A stretch of 64,000 nt of DNA, taken from Deltaproteobacteria bacterium (lineage in GTDB: Bacteria; Myxococcota_A; Polyangia; DRWM01; JAAZOP01). The position numbers and the translations under genes are program-made. The DNA is taken from positions 1 to 64,000 of the forward strand of contig JACRCX010000025.1 of NCBI GenBank assembly GCA_016218815.1, given 5' to 3'. Shown here piece after piece: positions 47,400 to 56,696 of the stretch; position 1 is the stretch's first letter; every line of letters starts with the position of its first letter. Below the pieces are notes generated by a model. That model had not been told where the DNA came from. It saw only the letters and a program-made list of their open reading frames with translations, and did no database searches.

Positions 47400-48767
47400 C
47401 TAGCCCCCAGGCCCCGCCTTCGCGTTCGCGTCGCTCAGCCGCTTGGCGAGCGTGACGGCGAAGTGGCGATAGACCTTCCCCGCGACGCGTTCGTTCAGGT
47501 ACAGGAAGCGCGCAAACTCCTCGCGCGGGATTCCGATCAGGACGACCGCGGTCTTCGCGCGCACGTCGGCGGAGACCGGGGCGTTGTCGAGCAGGGACAT
47601 CTCGCCGAAATGCTCGCCGGCGTGCAGGACGGCGAGGACGCGGCCGGAGCCGGCCTGGACGACCTCGACCTCGCCCTCGCGCACGACGAAGAGGCCGCGA
47701 CCCGGCTCGCCGGTGCGGAGGATCGGCTTGCCGGCGGCCAGGGTGATGCGTCCGCCGAGGCGGAACAGCTCGGCCAGCTCCTCGTGCTCCAGCTCGCGGA
47801 ACAGCGGCAGGTCGCGCAGGGACTCGAGGTCGGGGTCGACGTACTGGAGCTTTTCGTCGGGGGACGAGGCACCGGCCTCGGTGCCCAGGTCGAGGGGCGC
47901 GGGGCCGGCGTCGCCTGCGGGGGCGGGCGGGAGCTGGGACAGGCGGCGCATTTCCTGGGCCTTCTGCCGGGCGTCGCGGAAGCCGGGGCGGATGGAATCG
48001 ACGCGTTCGTAGGCGGCGGAGGCGTGGTCGACGCGGCCGAGGTCGGCGAACATCTCGCCGAGGCGGTAGTAGAGGTCGGCAACATCCGGGGTGGTGGGGA
48101 AGGCGCGGACGACCTCGACGAGCTTGGCGACGGCGAGGTCCCTGTGACCGGTGCGCCAGAGGATCTCGGCGAGCATCGTCCCGGCCTCGAAGAACTCGCC
48201 GCGGTTGCTGGGCACGTCGTGGAGGATGGTTCCGGCGCGTTTCCAGTTGCCGGCCTTGAGGTAGAGGCGGGCGGCGCCGAGGGCGTCGCCGCCGCGTTCG
48301 AGGTTCTCGGCGGCGCGGGCGAGGTCACCGAGCTTGAGGTACAGGTGGCCGGCGTGCTGGAAGTCGAGGGTCTTCTCGTACATCAGGGCGGCCTTGGCGA
48401 GGTCGCCGGCCTTTTCGTAGAGGGCAGCGGCCCTGGCGAAGTCGTAGGCGGTCTCGAAGAGCTGGGCGGCGCGTCCGGCGTCGTCGACGAGCTCGGCGCA
48501 GCGTGCGGCGGAGCCGAAGTCGCGTGCCTGGACGAACATCTCGAGCATCGCGCCGCGGAGTTTCGCGCTGGAGGTGCGGGTCTCGCGGAACAGCTCGGCG
48601 GCGACCTCGGGCCCGCAGCCCTGGTACAGGCGTGCGGCGGCGGCGACGTCGCCGCGGGACAGGTATCCGGCGATCTGGCCGACGACCTTGCCGGTGGGGA
48701 CGAAGCGTCCGCCGCCGCCCGCTTCCTGGGTGAACTCGAACTCGATTTCGCCGACGATGCCGCCCAT
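47400..48767 (-). CDS. TPR-like protein with C-terminal cyclic-nucleotide domain
   Basis: 455 aa. Residues ~25-290 are helical TPR-type repeats (AARLYQGCGPEVAAELF, AAALYEKAGDLAKAALMYEKT, AGHLYLKLGDLARAAENLERG). Residues ~320-445 are a cyclic-nucleotide-binding domain (AAGKPILRTGEPGRGLFVVREGEVEVV, HAGEHFGEMSLLDNAPVSADV). I start at 48767 (GGAG upstream); the open frame further up is not conserved-looking. Directly upstream of the ATPase, which carries the same sensor type, so both may respond to one signal or bind the same machine. Confidence 0.82.
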   Translation of the reverse strand: MGGIVGEIEFEFTQEAGGGGRFVPTGKVVGQIAGYLSRGDVAAAARLYQGCGPEVAAELFRETRTSSAKLRGAMLEMFVQARDFGSAARCAELVDDAGRAAQLFETAYDFARAAALYEKAGDLAKAALMYEKTLDFQHAGHLYLKLGDLARAAENLERGGDALGAARLYLKAGNWKRAGTILHDVPSNRGEFFEAGTMLAEILWRTGHRDLAVAKLVEVVRAFPTTPDVADLYYRLGEMFADLGRVDHASAAYERVDSIRPGFRDARQKAQEMRRLSQLPPAPAGDAGPAPLDLGTEAGASSPDEKLQYVDPDLESLRDLPLFRELEHEELAELFRLGGRITLAAGKPILRTGEPGRGLFVVREGEVEVVQAGSGRVLAVLHAGEHFGEMSLLDNAPVSADVRAKTAVVLIGIPREEFARFLYLNERVAGKVYRHFAVTLAKRLSDANAKAGPGG

Positions 48768-48793
48768 GCTCGCTCCGTTCCGGGGGGAATTAG

Positions 48794-48825
48794 AACCACA
48801 GATGGACACAGATGAACACAGATTC
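48794..48825. repeat. Decad array, CACAGATGAA type
   Basis: Three 10-nt units (CACAGATGGA, CACAGATGAA, CACAGATTCC) in the divergent gap between the TPR protein and the hydrolase; AT-richer than its surroundings. Confidence 0.75.
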
Positions 48826-48877
48826 CGGGAGGGGAGGAGCTTGACAGGGCGGGGCGGGCGCGTTCCCATGCTGGGCC

Positions 48878-49798
48878 ATGGCGAAGCTCAGCGAAGGGTT
48901 CTTCCACTCGTTCGACGGGACGCGGATCTACTGCAACTGGGCGGGCAAGGGGCTGCCGATCGTGTGCTGCGACGGGATTGCGTGCGACCAGTACGCGTGG
49001 AAGTACGTCTTCGAGTGGTTCGCGCCGACGAACCGGGTGGTGCGGTGGAACTACCGCGGGCACGGCAAGTCCGACGCGCCGGCCGACTTCGCGCACCTGC
49101 GGATCGGGGATCTGGCGGAGGACCTGCACGGGCTGCTGGACGAGCTGAAGCTCGAGAAGGCGGTGCTCTTGGGGCACAGCATGGGGACGCAGGTGATCCT
49201 GGAGTTCCAGCACCGGCATCCCGAGCGGGTGGCGGCGCTGGTGCCGATGTGCGGGTGTTTCGAGCACCCGCTGCGGTCGAGCTACGACAGCGACATCCTG
49301 GAGCGCTTCCTGCCGGTGTTGAACCGCGCGTACGAGGAGCACCAGCAGCTTTTCTGGCAGATCTGGCATCGCGCGTTGCCGACGAAGTGGGGGTTCTGGG
49401 TGGCGGTGCTGCTGGAGATCAACCGTGCGCTGGTGAAGTACGACGATTTCATGCCGTACCTGGAGCACGTGGCGGAGATGGACATCGGGCTGTTCCTGGC
49501 GATGCTGCGATTCGCGAACGAGCACTCGGCGCGGGCGTACCTCTCGGACATCCGGGTGCCGACGCTGATCTTCGCGGGCGACCGGGACAAGCTGACGCCG
49601 TTCGCGGTGCAGAAGCGGATGCACAACCTGATCCCGGGCTCGGAATTCCAGGTGTTGCCGCTGGGCACGCACACCGCGCCGATCGAGCATCCGGACCTCA
49701 TCTGTTTGCGGCTGGAGAAGTTCCTGCGGGCGCTTCCGGCGGCGGCGAAGTCGGTGCGGCGGCGGCGCACGAAGATCCACGCGGTGGGGGGGGAGTAG
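48878..49798 (+). CDS. Alpha/beta-fold hydrolase
   Basis: 306 aa cytoplasmic serine hydrolase. Oxyanion/lid start FFHSFDGTRIYCNWAGKGLPIVCCDG, the strand-turn RWNYRGHGKSDAP, nucleophile elbow LLGHSMGTQV (Ser ~92), acid FAGDRDKLTPF and His LPLGTHTAPIE. The substrate is unknown. The stop codon TAG is the first TAG of a TAGCTGG heptad array. A TTGACA at 48841 with a poor -10 near 48867 may be the promoter. Confidence 0.85.
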   Translation: MAKLSEGFFHSFDGTRIYCNWAGKGLPIVCCDGIACDQYAWKYVFEWFAPTNRVVRWNYRGHGKSDAPADFAHLRIGDLAEDLHGLLDELKLEKAVLLGHSMGTQVILEFQHRHPERVAALVPMCGCFEHPLRSSYDSDILERFLPVLNRAYEEHQQLFWQIWHRALPTKWGFWVAVLLEINRALVKYDDFMPYLEHVAEMDIGLFLAMLRFANEHSARAYLSDIRVPTLIFAGDRDKLTPFAVQKRMHNLIPGSEFQVLPLGTHTAPIEHPDLICLRLEKFLRALPAAAKSVRRRRTKIHAVGGE

Positions 49799-49826
49799 CT
49801 GGTAGCTGGTGGCTGGTAGCTGGTGG
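49796..49826. repeat. Heptad array, TAGCTGG type
   Basis: Four 7-nt units (TAGCTGG, one TGGCTGG) starting at 49796, the first three bases of which are the hydrolase stop codon. It fills the gap before the convergent amidotransferase gene. Confidence 0.85.
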
Positions 49827-49868
49827 GGGGGCGGGCCTGCCCGCCGAAGCCCGAAGGACGAAGGCGGA

Positions 49869-50552
49869 TCAGGCTTCCAGGAAGCGGCGGACGATCGGCA
49901 GGGCGGTACCGTCGTCGTGCGGCTCGGCGGCGAGGGCGGGGCGCATGACAGGGGCGAGGTGCGGCTCGTGGAGCAGGAAGCCCTCGATCAGGACGCGCGC
50001 GTCGGAGGGGGTGATTTCCGGGTGGGCCTGGATGCCCCAGATCGGGTCGTTGCCGTAGCGCATGGCGTGGACGGCGCAGCCGGGGCTGCGGGCGAGGACG
50101 CGCCAGGGCGGCGGCGGGTCGCGGACCTCGTCGAAGTGCGAGGCGAAGACCCAGTGGCGCGAAGCGACATCGGCGAACAACGGGTCGGGCGCGAGCACCT
50201 CGACTTCGATCCAGCCGACCTCGGGCTGCGGGGCCGCGGCGACGTAACGCTCGCCGGAGAGGGCGCGGGCCAGCATCTGGTGGCCGAAGCAGCTTCCGAG
50301 GATGGCGAGACCGGCGGCGGCGGCCCTGCGGACGGCGTCGGCCTCGACGTGGTACCAGGGTTCGGGGCGGACGATGGATGCCTCGGAGCCGGAGACGATG
50401 AGGTGGGAGTAGGGCCGCAGCTCGGGGACGGGCTCGCCGGAGGGGAGGTGGACGGAGTCGGCGGGGACGTCGCCGAGGAGGGCGCGCCAGTGGTCGGCCG
50501 GGCGGTAGATGTCGCGGTAGATGGCGCCGTCGAGGATGAGCACGCGTTTCAT
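49869..50552 (-). CDS. Class I glutamine amidotransferase
   Basis: 227 aa, GMP-synthase-like amidotransferase fold alone, without a synthetase domain. Catalytic triad visible: nucleophile AILGSCFGHQML (Cys ~97) and IQAHPEITP (His/Glu ~187-189). Stand-alone members often act on small amines or gamma-glutamyl compounds; substrate unknown. The ATG at 50552 gives KRVLILDGAIYRDIYRP. Divergent from the YgiQ-type gene across a 650-nt gap with a structured repeat element. Confidence 0.85.
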   Translation of the reverse strand: MKRVLILDGAIYRDIYRPADHWRALLGDVPADSVHLPSGEPVPELRPYSHLIVSGSEASIVRPEPWYHVEADAVRRAAAAGLAILGSCFGHQMLARALSGERYVAAAPQPEVGWIEVEVLAPDPLFADVASRHWVFASHFDEVRDPPPPWRVLARSPGCAVHAMRYGNDPIWGIQAHPEITPSDARVLIEGFLLHEPHLAPVMRPALAAEPHDDGTALPIVRRFLEA

Positions 50553-51203
50553 GGGGCGATGAAGTACCAGAACCGGCGCCGGGAGCCTAGTCCCCTGGGT
50601 CCGGGGGCGTCCCCCGTGCTGGGGGATGTACCTCGGGGCGCACTCCTCTGCCGTGCCGTGGCGTGTGGGAAGGGAGGGCGCGGAGGGGGGGAGGGCGCTG
50701 AGACCGACCGACTTGCCGCTGAGACGCTGAGGACGCTGAGACAAACGCTGAGAAGGCAAGGAGGGGCAGGCATGCGGGACCCCTGATGGAGGTGCGGGGT
50801 GTGGGTGCCGTGACGCGGCGCCCCTTCGGCTCGGCTCAGGGCCTTCGGGGCGCCGCGCCACGGACTCTTCCGCCGCCGGGTAGAACCGTGGACGGTTTCC
50901 GGACAAGGCGACACGCGAACCTCGCGGCGGGCCAGGTCCCTTGCGCGGCGCCTCGCCGCGCAAGGGCAACCGAGCCCGAGCCTGCAACTTCCGCATCATC
51001 ACGATTCCCACCCTGCCGCTCCTGCCTGCCCTTCCCCTGCCTTCTCAGCGTTTGTCTCAGCGTCCTCAGCGTCTCAGCGGTGAATCCGGTCTCCGCGCAC
51101 TCCCCTCCCTTCCCTGCCTCCCGGCACTTCACCCCCTGGGGGCTGCACCCCGTGGGCCCCTCAGGGTTGCGGGTGCCGGCCGCGGTGTGGCACGGTGCGC
51201 CCG
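50553..51203. other. Long divergent intergenic region
   Basis: No gene seen on either strand. It is dominated by the 365-bp inverted-repeat element at 50716-51080 and flanking purine- or pyrimidine-rich DNA. Confidence 0.6.
50716..51080. mobile_element. 365-bp MITE-like element with 43-bp perfect inverted ends
   Basis: 50716-50758 and 51038-51080 are exact reverse complements (43 bp; CCGCTGAGACGCTGAGGACG begins the left end). Inside are two strong hairpins: CGCGGCGCCCC/GGGGCGCCGCG (50814-50824, 50847-50857) and CCTTGCGCGGCG-CCT-CGCCGCGCAAGG (50939-50965, 12-bp stem, 3-nt loop). No transposase and no clear target-site duplication. Related sequence occurs at 53112-53155. It could be a non-autonomous element or a structured RNA gene. 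Confidence 0.6.
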
Positions 51204-53126
51204 ATGGTCGGGGCGCGACGGCGGGGGGTTTCGGGCGCGGCGGGCGTTGCGGGGGGGGTGCGGCATCTGCCGGCGACGCGGGAGGAGATGCACGCGCGGG
51301 GGTGGGATCGGCTGGACGTGATCCTGGTGACGGGGGACGCGCACGTCGACCATCCGTCGTTTCCGGCGGCGCTCCTGGGCCGGTGGCTCGAGGCGCACGG
51401 GTTCCGGGTGGGGGTGTTGGCGCGGCCGGACCCGGCGCTGCCGGGCGCGATCGAGCGGCTGGGGCTGCCGCGGCTGTTCTTCGGGGTCACGGCGGGCGCG
51501 CTGGACTCGATGGTCGCCAATTACACGGCGCAGCGGCGCCGGCGGACGGACGACCCGTACGCGCCGGGAGGGGTGGCGGGCGGGCGGCCGGACCGGGCGG
51601 TGACGGTGTACTGCAACCGGCTGCGGCGGGCGTACGGGCGTCACGCCTTCGTGGTGGCGGGCGGGCTGGAGGCGAGCCTGCGGCGTTTTTCGCACTACGA
51701 CTACTGGAGCGACTCGGTGCGGCGTCCGCTGCTGATGGACTGCGGGGCGGACGTGCTGGTGCACGGGATGGGGGAGGGGCCCCTGCTGGAGATCGCGCGG
51801 CGGCTGGAGGCGCTGGAGGCGGCGGTGGACGAGGCGGGGGGAGGGGTGGTCGAGCGCCGGGCGCGGCGCGACGATCCGCGGCTGGAGGCGATCCGCGATG
51901 TGCCGGGCGTGGTGTTCCGTTCGCCGGCGAGCGAGCCGCGACCGCGGGAGGGGGTGGCGCTGCCGTCGATGGAGGAGGTGGCGGCGGACGCGGAGACGCA
52001 CGCGCGGACGTTCCACCTGCACGAGACCTCGCGGGACGAGCGGCAGTGGCAGGAGTGCGCGGGGATGCGGGTGGTGGCCAACCCGCCGTGGCCGCCGCTG
52101 AGCGTCGAGGAGCTGGACGCGGTGTATGCGCTGCCGTTCACGCGGGAGGTGCACCCGGTGCACCGGGGCGAGCGGGTGCCGGCGCTGGAGCAGGTGCGGT
52201 TCTCGGTGACGGCGCATCGCGGTTGTTGCGGAGGGTGCGCCTTCTGCGCCATCGGCTCGCACCAGGGCCGGACGGTGCAGAGCCGTTCGGAGGCTTCGGT
52301 GCTGGAGGAGGTCGAGCGGATCGCGGGGCACCCCGGGTTCCGCGGGACGGTGCCGGACGTGGGCGGGCCTTCGGCGAACCTGTACGGCGCGGCGTGCGGG
52401 CGGGGGACGCCGTGCCGTCGCGTGTCGTGCCTGTGGCCGCGGCGGTGTCCCGACCTGCGGCTGGACCAGGGGCGGTACGTTTCGTTGTTGCGGCGAGCGG
52501 CGCGGACGCGCGGGGTGCGGCACCTGTTCGTGACGACGGGGGTGCGGATGGACGTGGCGCTGGAGTCGCGCGCGTTCATCCGGGCGCTGGTGCGGGAGTT
52601 CACGAGCGGTCGGCTGAAGGTGGCGCCGGAGCATCTGGCGCCGCACGTGCTGGCGCTGATGCGCAAGCCGGCGGGGGGGGAATTCGAGGAGTTCCTGGGT
52701 GTCCAGCGCCGGGCGGGGGAGGGCGGCGCGCATCAGCCGATGGTGCTGCCGTACCTCATGGCGGCGCACCCGGGGAGCCGGCTGACGGATATGGTGGACG
52801 TCGCGTTGTTCCTGAAGCGGCGGGGGATCCGGGTGGAGCAGGTGCAGATCTTCACGCCGACGCCGGGGACGGCGGCGACGGCGATGTTCGCGACGGGGCT
52901 GGACCCGGCGACGAGGCAGCCGGTGTTCGTGGAGCGGGAGCCGCGGCGGCGGGAGATGCAGAAGGCGCTCTTGTTGTGGCATCTGCCGGAGCGGGCGGCG
53001 GACATCCGGGAGGCGTTGCGGATCTGCGGGAGGATCGGGGAGGAGCGCGAGCTGCTGGGGAGGGGAGGGGAGGGGAAGGGAGGGGAGAAGAGGGCGCGGA
53101 GATCCGACTTACCACTGAGGCGCTGA
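51204..53126 (+). CDS. YgiQ-family radical SAM protein (UPF0313)
   Basis: About 640 aa. Family signature ATREEMHARGWDRLDVILVTGDAHVDHPSF near the N-terminus, FVVAGGLEASLRRFSHYDYWS, and the Fe-S motif AHRGCCGGCAFCAIGSHQGR (Cx3Cx2C, ~340); later KVAPEHLAPHVLALMRKP and MVLPYLMAAHPGS. The reaction is unknown. I use the ATG at 51204; a GTG at 51252 would give a start closer to the family's usual N-terminus. The last ~17 residues and the TGA come from a copy of the CTGAGGCGC repeat, so the native C-terminus has been replaced or extended. Confidence 0.88.
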   Translation: MVGARRRGVSGAAGVAGGVRHLPATREEMHARGWDRLDVILVTGDAHVDHPSFPAALLGRWLEAHGFRVGVLARPDPALPGAIERLGLPRLFFGVTAGALDSMVANYTAQRRRRTDDPYAPGGVAGGRPDRAVTVYCNRLRRAYGRHAFVVAGGLEASLRRFSHYDYWSDSVRRPLLMDCGADVLVHGMGEGPLLEIARRLEALEAAVDEAGGGVVERRARRDDPRLEAIRDVPGVVFRSPASEPRPREGVALPSMEEVAADAETHARTFHLHETSRDERQWQECAGMRVVANPPWPPLSVEELDAVYALPFTREVHPVHRGERVPALEQVRFSVTAHRGCCGGCAFCAIGSHQGRTVQSRSEASVLEEVERIAGHPGFRGTVPDVGGPSANLYGAACGRGTPCRRVSCLWPRRCPDLRLDQGRYVSLLRRAARTRGVRHLFVTTGVRMDVALESRAFIRALVREFTSGRLKVAPEHLAPHVLALMRKPAGGEFEEFLGVQRRAGEGGAHQPMVLPYLMAAHPGSRLTDMVDVALFLKRRGIRVEQVQIFTPTPGTAATAMFATGLDPATRQPVFVEREPRRREMQKALLLWHLPERAADIREALRICGRIGEERELLGRGGEGKGGEKRARRSDLPLRR

Positions 53127-53155
53127 GGGCGCTGAGACAAACGCTGAGAAGAAAG
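53112..53155. repeat. CTGAGACGCTGAGG-type repeat, third copy
   Basis: CCACTGAGGCGCTGAGGGCG followed by CTGAGACAAACGCTGAGAAG, a close relative of the 43-bp ends at 50716 and 51038. Its TGA at 53124-53126 is the stop codon of the YgiQ-type gene. With the copy at 51038 it brackets that gene as inverted repeats. Confidence 0.75.
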
Positions 53156-53165
53156 GCGACGGGCG

Positions 53166-53942
53166 ATGGCGTCGGAATCGGGGGTAGAGGAAGCGAAGGG
53201 GGGTGCGCTTCGCGGGCGAAGGGCCTTGGTGACGGGGGGGGCGGTGCGGCTGGGGCGGGCGACGGCACTGGCGCTGGCGCGGGCGGGGGCGGACGTGGTG
53301 ATCCACTACCGCGAGTCGGCGGACGAGGCGCGGGCGACGGTGCGGGACCTCGAGGCGTGCGGGGTGCGGGGATGGGCGGTGCGGGGTGAGTTGAGGGAGG
53401 AGGCGGAGGCGCGCCGGGTGGTCGACGAGGCGCGGTCGCTGGCGGGTCCGATCGACATCCTGGTCAACTCCGCGTCGATGTTCCCGAAGGCGAAGTTCGA
53501 GGATTTCACGCGGGAGGAGCTGATCGGGAGCATCGACGTCAACGCGTGGGCGCCGCTGGTGCTGGCGCGGCGGGTGGTGGAGCAGGCGGAGAGCGGCCAC
53601 ATCGTGAACTTCCTGGACACGCGGGCCTTCGACTACGACTGGGCGCACGTGGCGTACCACGCTTCGAAGGTGCTGCTGGAGCTGTTCACGCGGGAGATGG
53701 CGTTGCGGTGGGCGCCGCGGTTCCAGGTCAACGCGGTGGCGCCGGGGCTGGTGCTGCCGCCGCCGGGGGAGAGTGCGGACTACGTGGAGCGGCTGCTCAA
53801 GACCAACCCGCTGGAGCGGGCGGGGACGCCGGAGGAGATCGCGTCGGCGGTGGTGTTCCTGGCGGGGAGCCGGTTCGTGACGGGGCAGGTGCTGTTCGTC
53901 GACGGCGGGCGTCACCTGCGTGCCTCGAGTCGTGGAGGGTGA
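53166..53942 (+). CDS. FolM-like pteridine reductase (SDR family)
   Basis: 258 aa NAD(P)H-dependent short-chain dehydrogenase. Cofactor motif ALVTGGAVRLGRATALALA, DILVNSASMFPKAKFEDF, catalytic YHASK (Tyr ~160) and AVAPGLVLPPP. The Ala-Val-Arg-Leu-Gly variant of the glycine motif resembles pteridine reductases (GGARRIG), and the gene is followed directly by folB, folK and folE. I infer reduction of dihydropterin or dihydrofolate, standing in for FolA. A generic FabG-type role is the alternative. Confidence 0.8.
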   Translation: MASESGVEEAKGGALRGRRALVTGGAVRLGRATALALARAGADVVIHYRESADEARATVRDLEACGVRGWAVRGELREEAEARRVVDEARSLAGPIDILVNSASMFPKAKFEDFTREELIGSIDVNAWAPLVLARRVVEQAESGHIVNFLDTRAFDYDWAHVAYHASKVLLELFTREMALRWAPRFQVNAVAPGLVLPPPGESADYVERLLKTNPLERAGTPEEIASAVVFLAGSRFVTGQVLFVDGGRHLRASSRGG

Positions 53943-53943
53943 C

Positions 53944-54303
53944 GTGGACAGAATCCACATCCGGGACCTGAGCCTGCGCTGCATCATCGGCGTGGACGAC
54001 CGGGAGCGGCGGGAGAAGCAGGACGTGGCGATCCAGGTGACGCTGCACGCGGAGCTGGGCGAGGCGGGTCGCAGCGACGAGATGGCGCGGACGGTCGACT
54101 ACCGGGCGGTGAAGAAGCGCATCGTGCGGCTGGTGGAGCAGTCGCAGTTCTTCCTGATCGAGGCGCTGGCGGAGGCGATCGCGCGGGTGTGCCTGGAGGA
54201 GCCGCGGGTGGAGCGGGTCGACGTGCTGGTGGAGAAGCCGGGAGCGTTGCGGTTCGCGCGGACGGTGGGCGTCGAGATCTCGCGCACGCGGGCGGACGCA
54301 TGA
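53944..54303 (+). CDS. folB: Dihydroneopterin aldolase
   Basis: 119 aa. Converts 7,8-dihydroneopterin to 6-hydroxymethyl-dihydropterin. Typical features: DRIHIRDLSLRCIIGVDDRERREKQDV, the TVDYRAVKKRI segment and FLIEALAEAIARVCL with its conserved Glu. The GTG at 53944 begins 1 nt after the reductase stop; the stop overlaps the folK ATG. Confidence 0.93.
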   Translation: MDRIHIRDLSLRCIIGVDDRERREKQDVAIQVTLHAELGEAGRSDEMARTVDYRAVKKRIVRLVEQSQFFLIEALAEAIARVCLEEPRVERVDVLVEKPGALRFARTVGVEISRTRADA

Positions 54304-54821
54304 CGGTGGTGTTTGTCGGGGTGGGATCGAACATCGAGCCCGAGCGGAACGTTCCGGAGGCGCAGCGGCGGCTGGCGCGGCGGGTACAGGTGACCGGGGT
54401 GTCGACGTTCTACCGCACGATGCCGCTGGGGGCGCCGGGGACGCCGCGGTTCGTGAACGGCGTGTGGCGCATCGAGACGGCGCTCGGGGTGCGCTTTCTG
54501 CGGAGCGACGTCTTGCGGGGGATCGAAGAGGAGCTGGGGCGGCGGCGGACGTCGGACCGCAATGCGCCGCGTCCGATCGACCTGGACGTGCTGGTGTACG
54601 GGGACGCGGTGGTGGAGGAGGAGGGGCTGCGGCTGCCGGATCCGGCGATCTGGGCGAGGCCCTTCGTGGCGTATCCGTTGTGGGAGCTGGCGCCGGAGCT
54701 GGTGCTGCCGGGGGACGGGCGGCGGCTGGCGGAGGTGGTGGCGGGGATGTCGCGGGAGGGGCTGGAGCCGCTGGGGGAGCTGACGGGGCTGTTGAAGGCG
54801 GAGGTGGAGCATGGATCGTGA
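54300..54821 (+). CDS. folK: Hydroxymethyl-dihydropterin pyrophosphokinase
   Basis: 173 aa HPPK; transfers pyrophosphate from ATP to 6-hydroxymethyl-dihydropterin. Conserved [16 protein letters not shown] start, [10 protein letters not shown], and the Mg/substrate motif [12 protein letters not shown], then [16 protein letters not shown] at 54300 overlaps the folB stop by 4 nt; its own end overlaps folE by 11 nt. Confidence 0.94.
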   Translation: MTVVFVGVGSNIEPERNVPEAQRRLARRVQVTGVSTFYRTMPLGAPGTPRFVNGVWRIETALGVRFLRSDVLRGIEEELGRRRTSDRNAPRPIDLDVLVYGDAVVEEEGLRLPDPAIWARPFVAYPLWELAPELVLPGDGRRLAEVVAGMSREGLEPLGELTGLLKAEVEHGS

Positions 54822-55380
54822 GCGGGTGGAGGGGTTGGTGCGGGAGTTGCTGGTGGAGTTCGGGGAGGACCCGGGGCGGGAGGGGCTGCGGCGGACGCCG
54901 GCGCGGGTGGCGCGGTCGTTCGAGTTCCTGCTGCGCGGGTACGGAACGGACGTGGAAGCGATCACGAAGCAGGCGCTGTTCGGCGAGGCGACGTCGAACA
55001 TGATCGTGGTGAAGGACATCGAGATCTACAGCCTGTGCGAGCACCACATGCTGCCGTTCTTCGGGCGGTGCCACGTCGGCTACATCGGGCGGAAGAAGGT
55101 CTTGGGGGTGAGCAAGATTGCGCGCATCGCGGAGGCGTTCGCGCGGCGGCTGCAGATCCAGGAGCGGCTGACGAACCAGATCGCGCGGGCGCTGATGGAC
55201 GCGGTCGACGCCGAGGGGGTGGGGGTGGTGATCGAGGCGCGGCACCTGTGCATGATGATGCGGGGGGTGGAGAAGCAGAACTCGCTGATGACGACGTCGT
55301 CGGTGCTCGGGTCGTTCCACGCGTCCGTGGCGACCCGGGGCGAGTTCATGGCGTTGATCGGCAAGGGACGCTACGACTGA
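54811..55380 (+). CDS. folE: GTP cyclohydrolase I
   Basis: 189 aa type IA enzyme that opens GTP to dihydroneopterin triphosphate, the entry to folate. Zinc ligands are visible in [11 protein letters not shown] (C76, H79) and [11 protein letters not shown] (C147). Other marks: [45 protein letters not shown] and [10 protein letters not shown]. Last in the reductase-folB-folK-folE operon, which covers the pterin branch of folate synthesis except the triphosphate phosphatase. Ends in a 10-nt convergent overlap with the EAL gene. Confidence 0.97.
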   Translation: MDRERVEGLVRELLVEFGEDPGREGLRRTPARVARSFEFLLRGYGTDVEAITKQALFGEATSNMIVVKDIEIYSLCEHHMLPFFGRCHVGYIGRKKVLGVSKIARIAEAFARRLQIQERLTNQIARALMDAVDAEGVGVVIEARHLCMMMRGVEKQNSLMTTSSVLGSFHASVATRGEFMALIGKGRYD

Positions 55381-56696
55381 GGCGCCAGGCTGGCGATCGG
55401 GTCGAGGGCGTCGGCGGCGTCCAGGTCCACGGGGCGCGAGAAGAGGAACCCCTGGCCGTGGTCGCAGCCCAGGCGGCGGACGGCGGCGAGTTGTTCCTCG
55501 GTTTCGATCCCCTCGGCCACGACGTCCATCCCCAGCCCGTGGCCCAGCGTGACGATGGTGCTGAGGATCGCGGCGTTGCGCGGGTTGCGGTCCACCTCGG
55601 AGACGAACGAGCGGTCGATCTTGAGGTCCTGGAGGGGGAAGCGATGGAGGTAGTGGAGGGAGGAGTAGCCGGTGCCGAAATCGTCGAGGCAGACGGCGAC
55701 GCCGAGGGTGCGCAGGGCGGCGAGGGCGTCGGCGCCGCGGCGCGAATCCTCCATGAGCGAGGTCTCGGTGATCTCGAGCTTGAGGTGGCGCGGCTCCAGG
55801 CCCGTCGTGGAGAGGGCATCGCGCACGCGGTCGACGAGATCCGGTTCGGCGACCTGCCGTGGCGAGAGGTTGACGCTGATCGGGACCTGACCGGCGCGGC
55901 GGCGGCGGGTGGAGCCGGCGGCCCAGGCGCAGGCGCGCCGGAGCACCTGCCAGCCGATGGGCACCACGAGTCCGGACTGTTCGGCGACGGGGATGAAGTC
56001 CGCCGGCGACACCGTCCCGCGCAGGGGATGGCGCCACCGGGCGAGCGCTTCCCAGCTCGCGATGCGACCGGATTCCAGGAAGACGATCGGCTGCACCTGG
56101 ATGTGGAACTCCTCGGCGGCCAGGGCCCGCCGCAGGTCGCTCTCGAGCTTCAGCGTCTCCTCGGCCGGGCGGCGCCGCCCGTCGTCGTACGAGACGATGG
56201 GCTCGCCCCGGGCCGTCCTGGCCCACGCCAGGGCGGTGAGGGCATCGTCGAGCACGTCCTGCGGCGTCGCGTGGCGGGGGTTTCCGGCGACGATGCCGAC
56301 GACCAGGTCGACCAGGACCTCGGCGCCGTCGATCCGCAGCGGACCGCCGGCCAGCGCCTGCAGGCGCTCGGCGAGCGCCCAGGGGTTGGCCGCGGCGGGC
56401 CCTTCGGCCAGGACGGCCAAGCGGTCTCCGGCCAGGGGCGCGAGGGTCTCGTGTTCTCCCAGTCCCTCGCGCAGGCGTTCGGCCAGGCGGGCCAGGAGCA
56501 TCCTACCGGCCGCGTGTCCGAGGGCGGCCACGACGGTGTCGAGGCGGCGCACGGCGGTGCAGAGCAGAGCGAACGGGCGCGCGGAGCGCCGCGCGCCGTC
56601 GATGGCCGTGCGCAGGCGTTCGCCGAGGTGCGCGGGGTCGTCGCGCCAGTCGGTCCTGACGGGCGGTGCGGGCGTTTCGTCGGTCGGTCCTGCCAT
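55371..56696 (-). CDS. EAL-domain c-di-GMP phosphodiesterase, degenerate GGDEF
   Basis: 441 aa. Residues ~20-170 look like a GGDEF fold without a GGDEF motif, so not a cyclase. The EAL domain from ~195 has the catalytic set: [49 protein letters not shown] and the closing QGFLFSRP. It should hydrolyse c-di-GMP. No membrane segment. ATG at 56696 with GGAGG upstream. Adjacent to a sigma-54 regulator and a PilZ protein, so a c-di-GMP circuit is likely. Confidence 0.9.
   Translation of the reverse strand: MAGPTDETPAPPVRTDWRDDPAHLGERLRTAIDGARRSARPFALLCTAVRRLDTVVAALGHAAGRMLLARLAERLREGLGEHETLAPLAGDRLAVLAEGPAAANPWALAERLQALAGGPLRIDGAEVLVDLVVGIVAGNPRHATPQDVLDDALTALAWARTARGEPIVSYDDGRRRPAEETLKLESDLRRALAAEEFHIQVQPIVFLESGRIASWEALARWRHPLRGTVSPADFIPVAEQSGLVVPIGWQVLRRACAWAAGSTRRRRAGQVPISVNLSPRQVAEPDLVDRVRDALSTTGLEPRHLKLEITETSLMEDSRRGADALAALRTLGVAVCLDDFGTGYSSLHYLHRFPLQDLKIDRSFVSEVDRNPRNAAILSTIVTLGHGLGMDVVAEGIETEEQLAAVRRLGCDHGQGFLFSRPVDLDAADALDPIASLAPQS

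Noticed and set aside
50549..51132. Short ORFs within the 50.6-51.1 kb gap
   Set aside because: All are composed of repeat and hairpin sequence read in various frames, with no ribosome sites or recognisable protein features.
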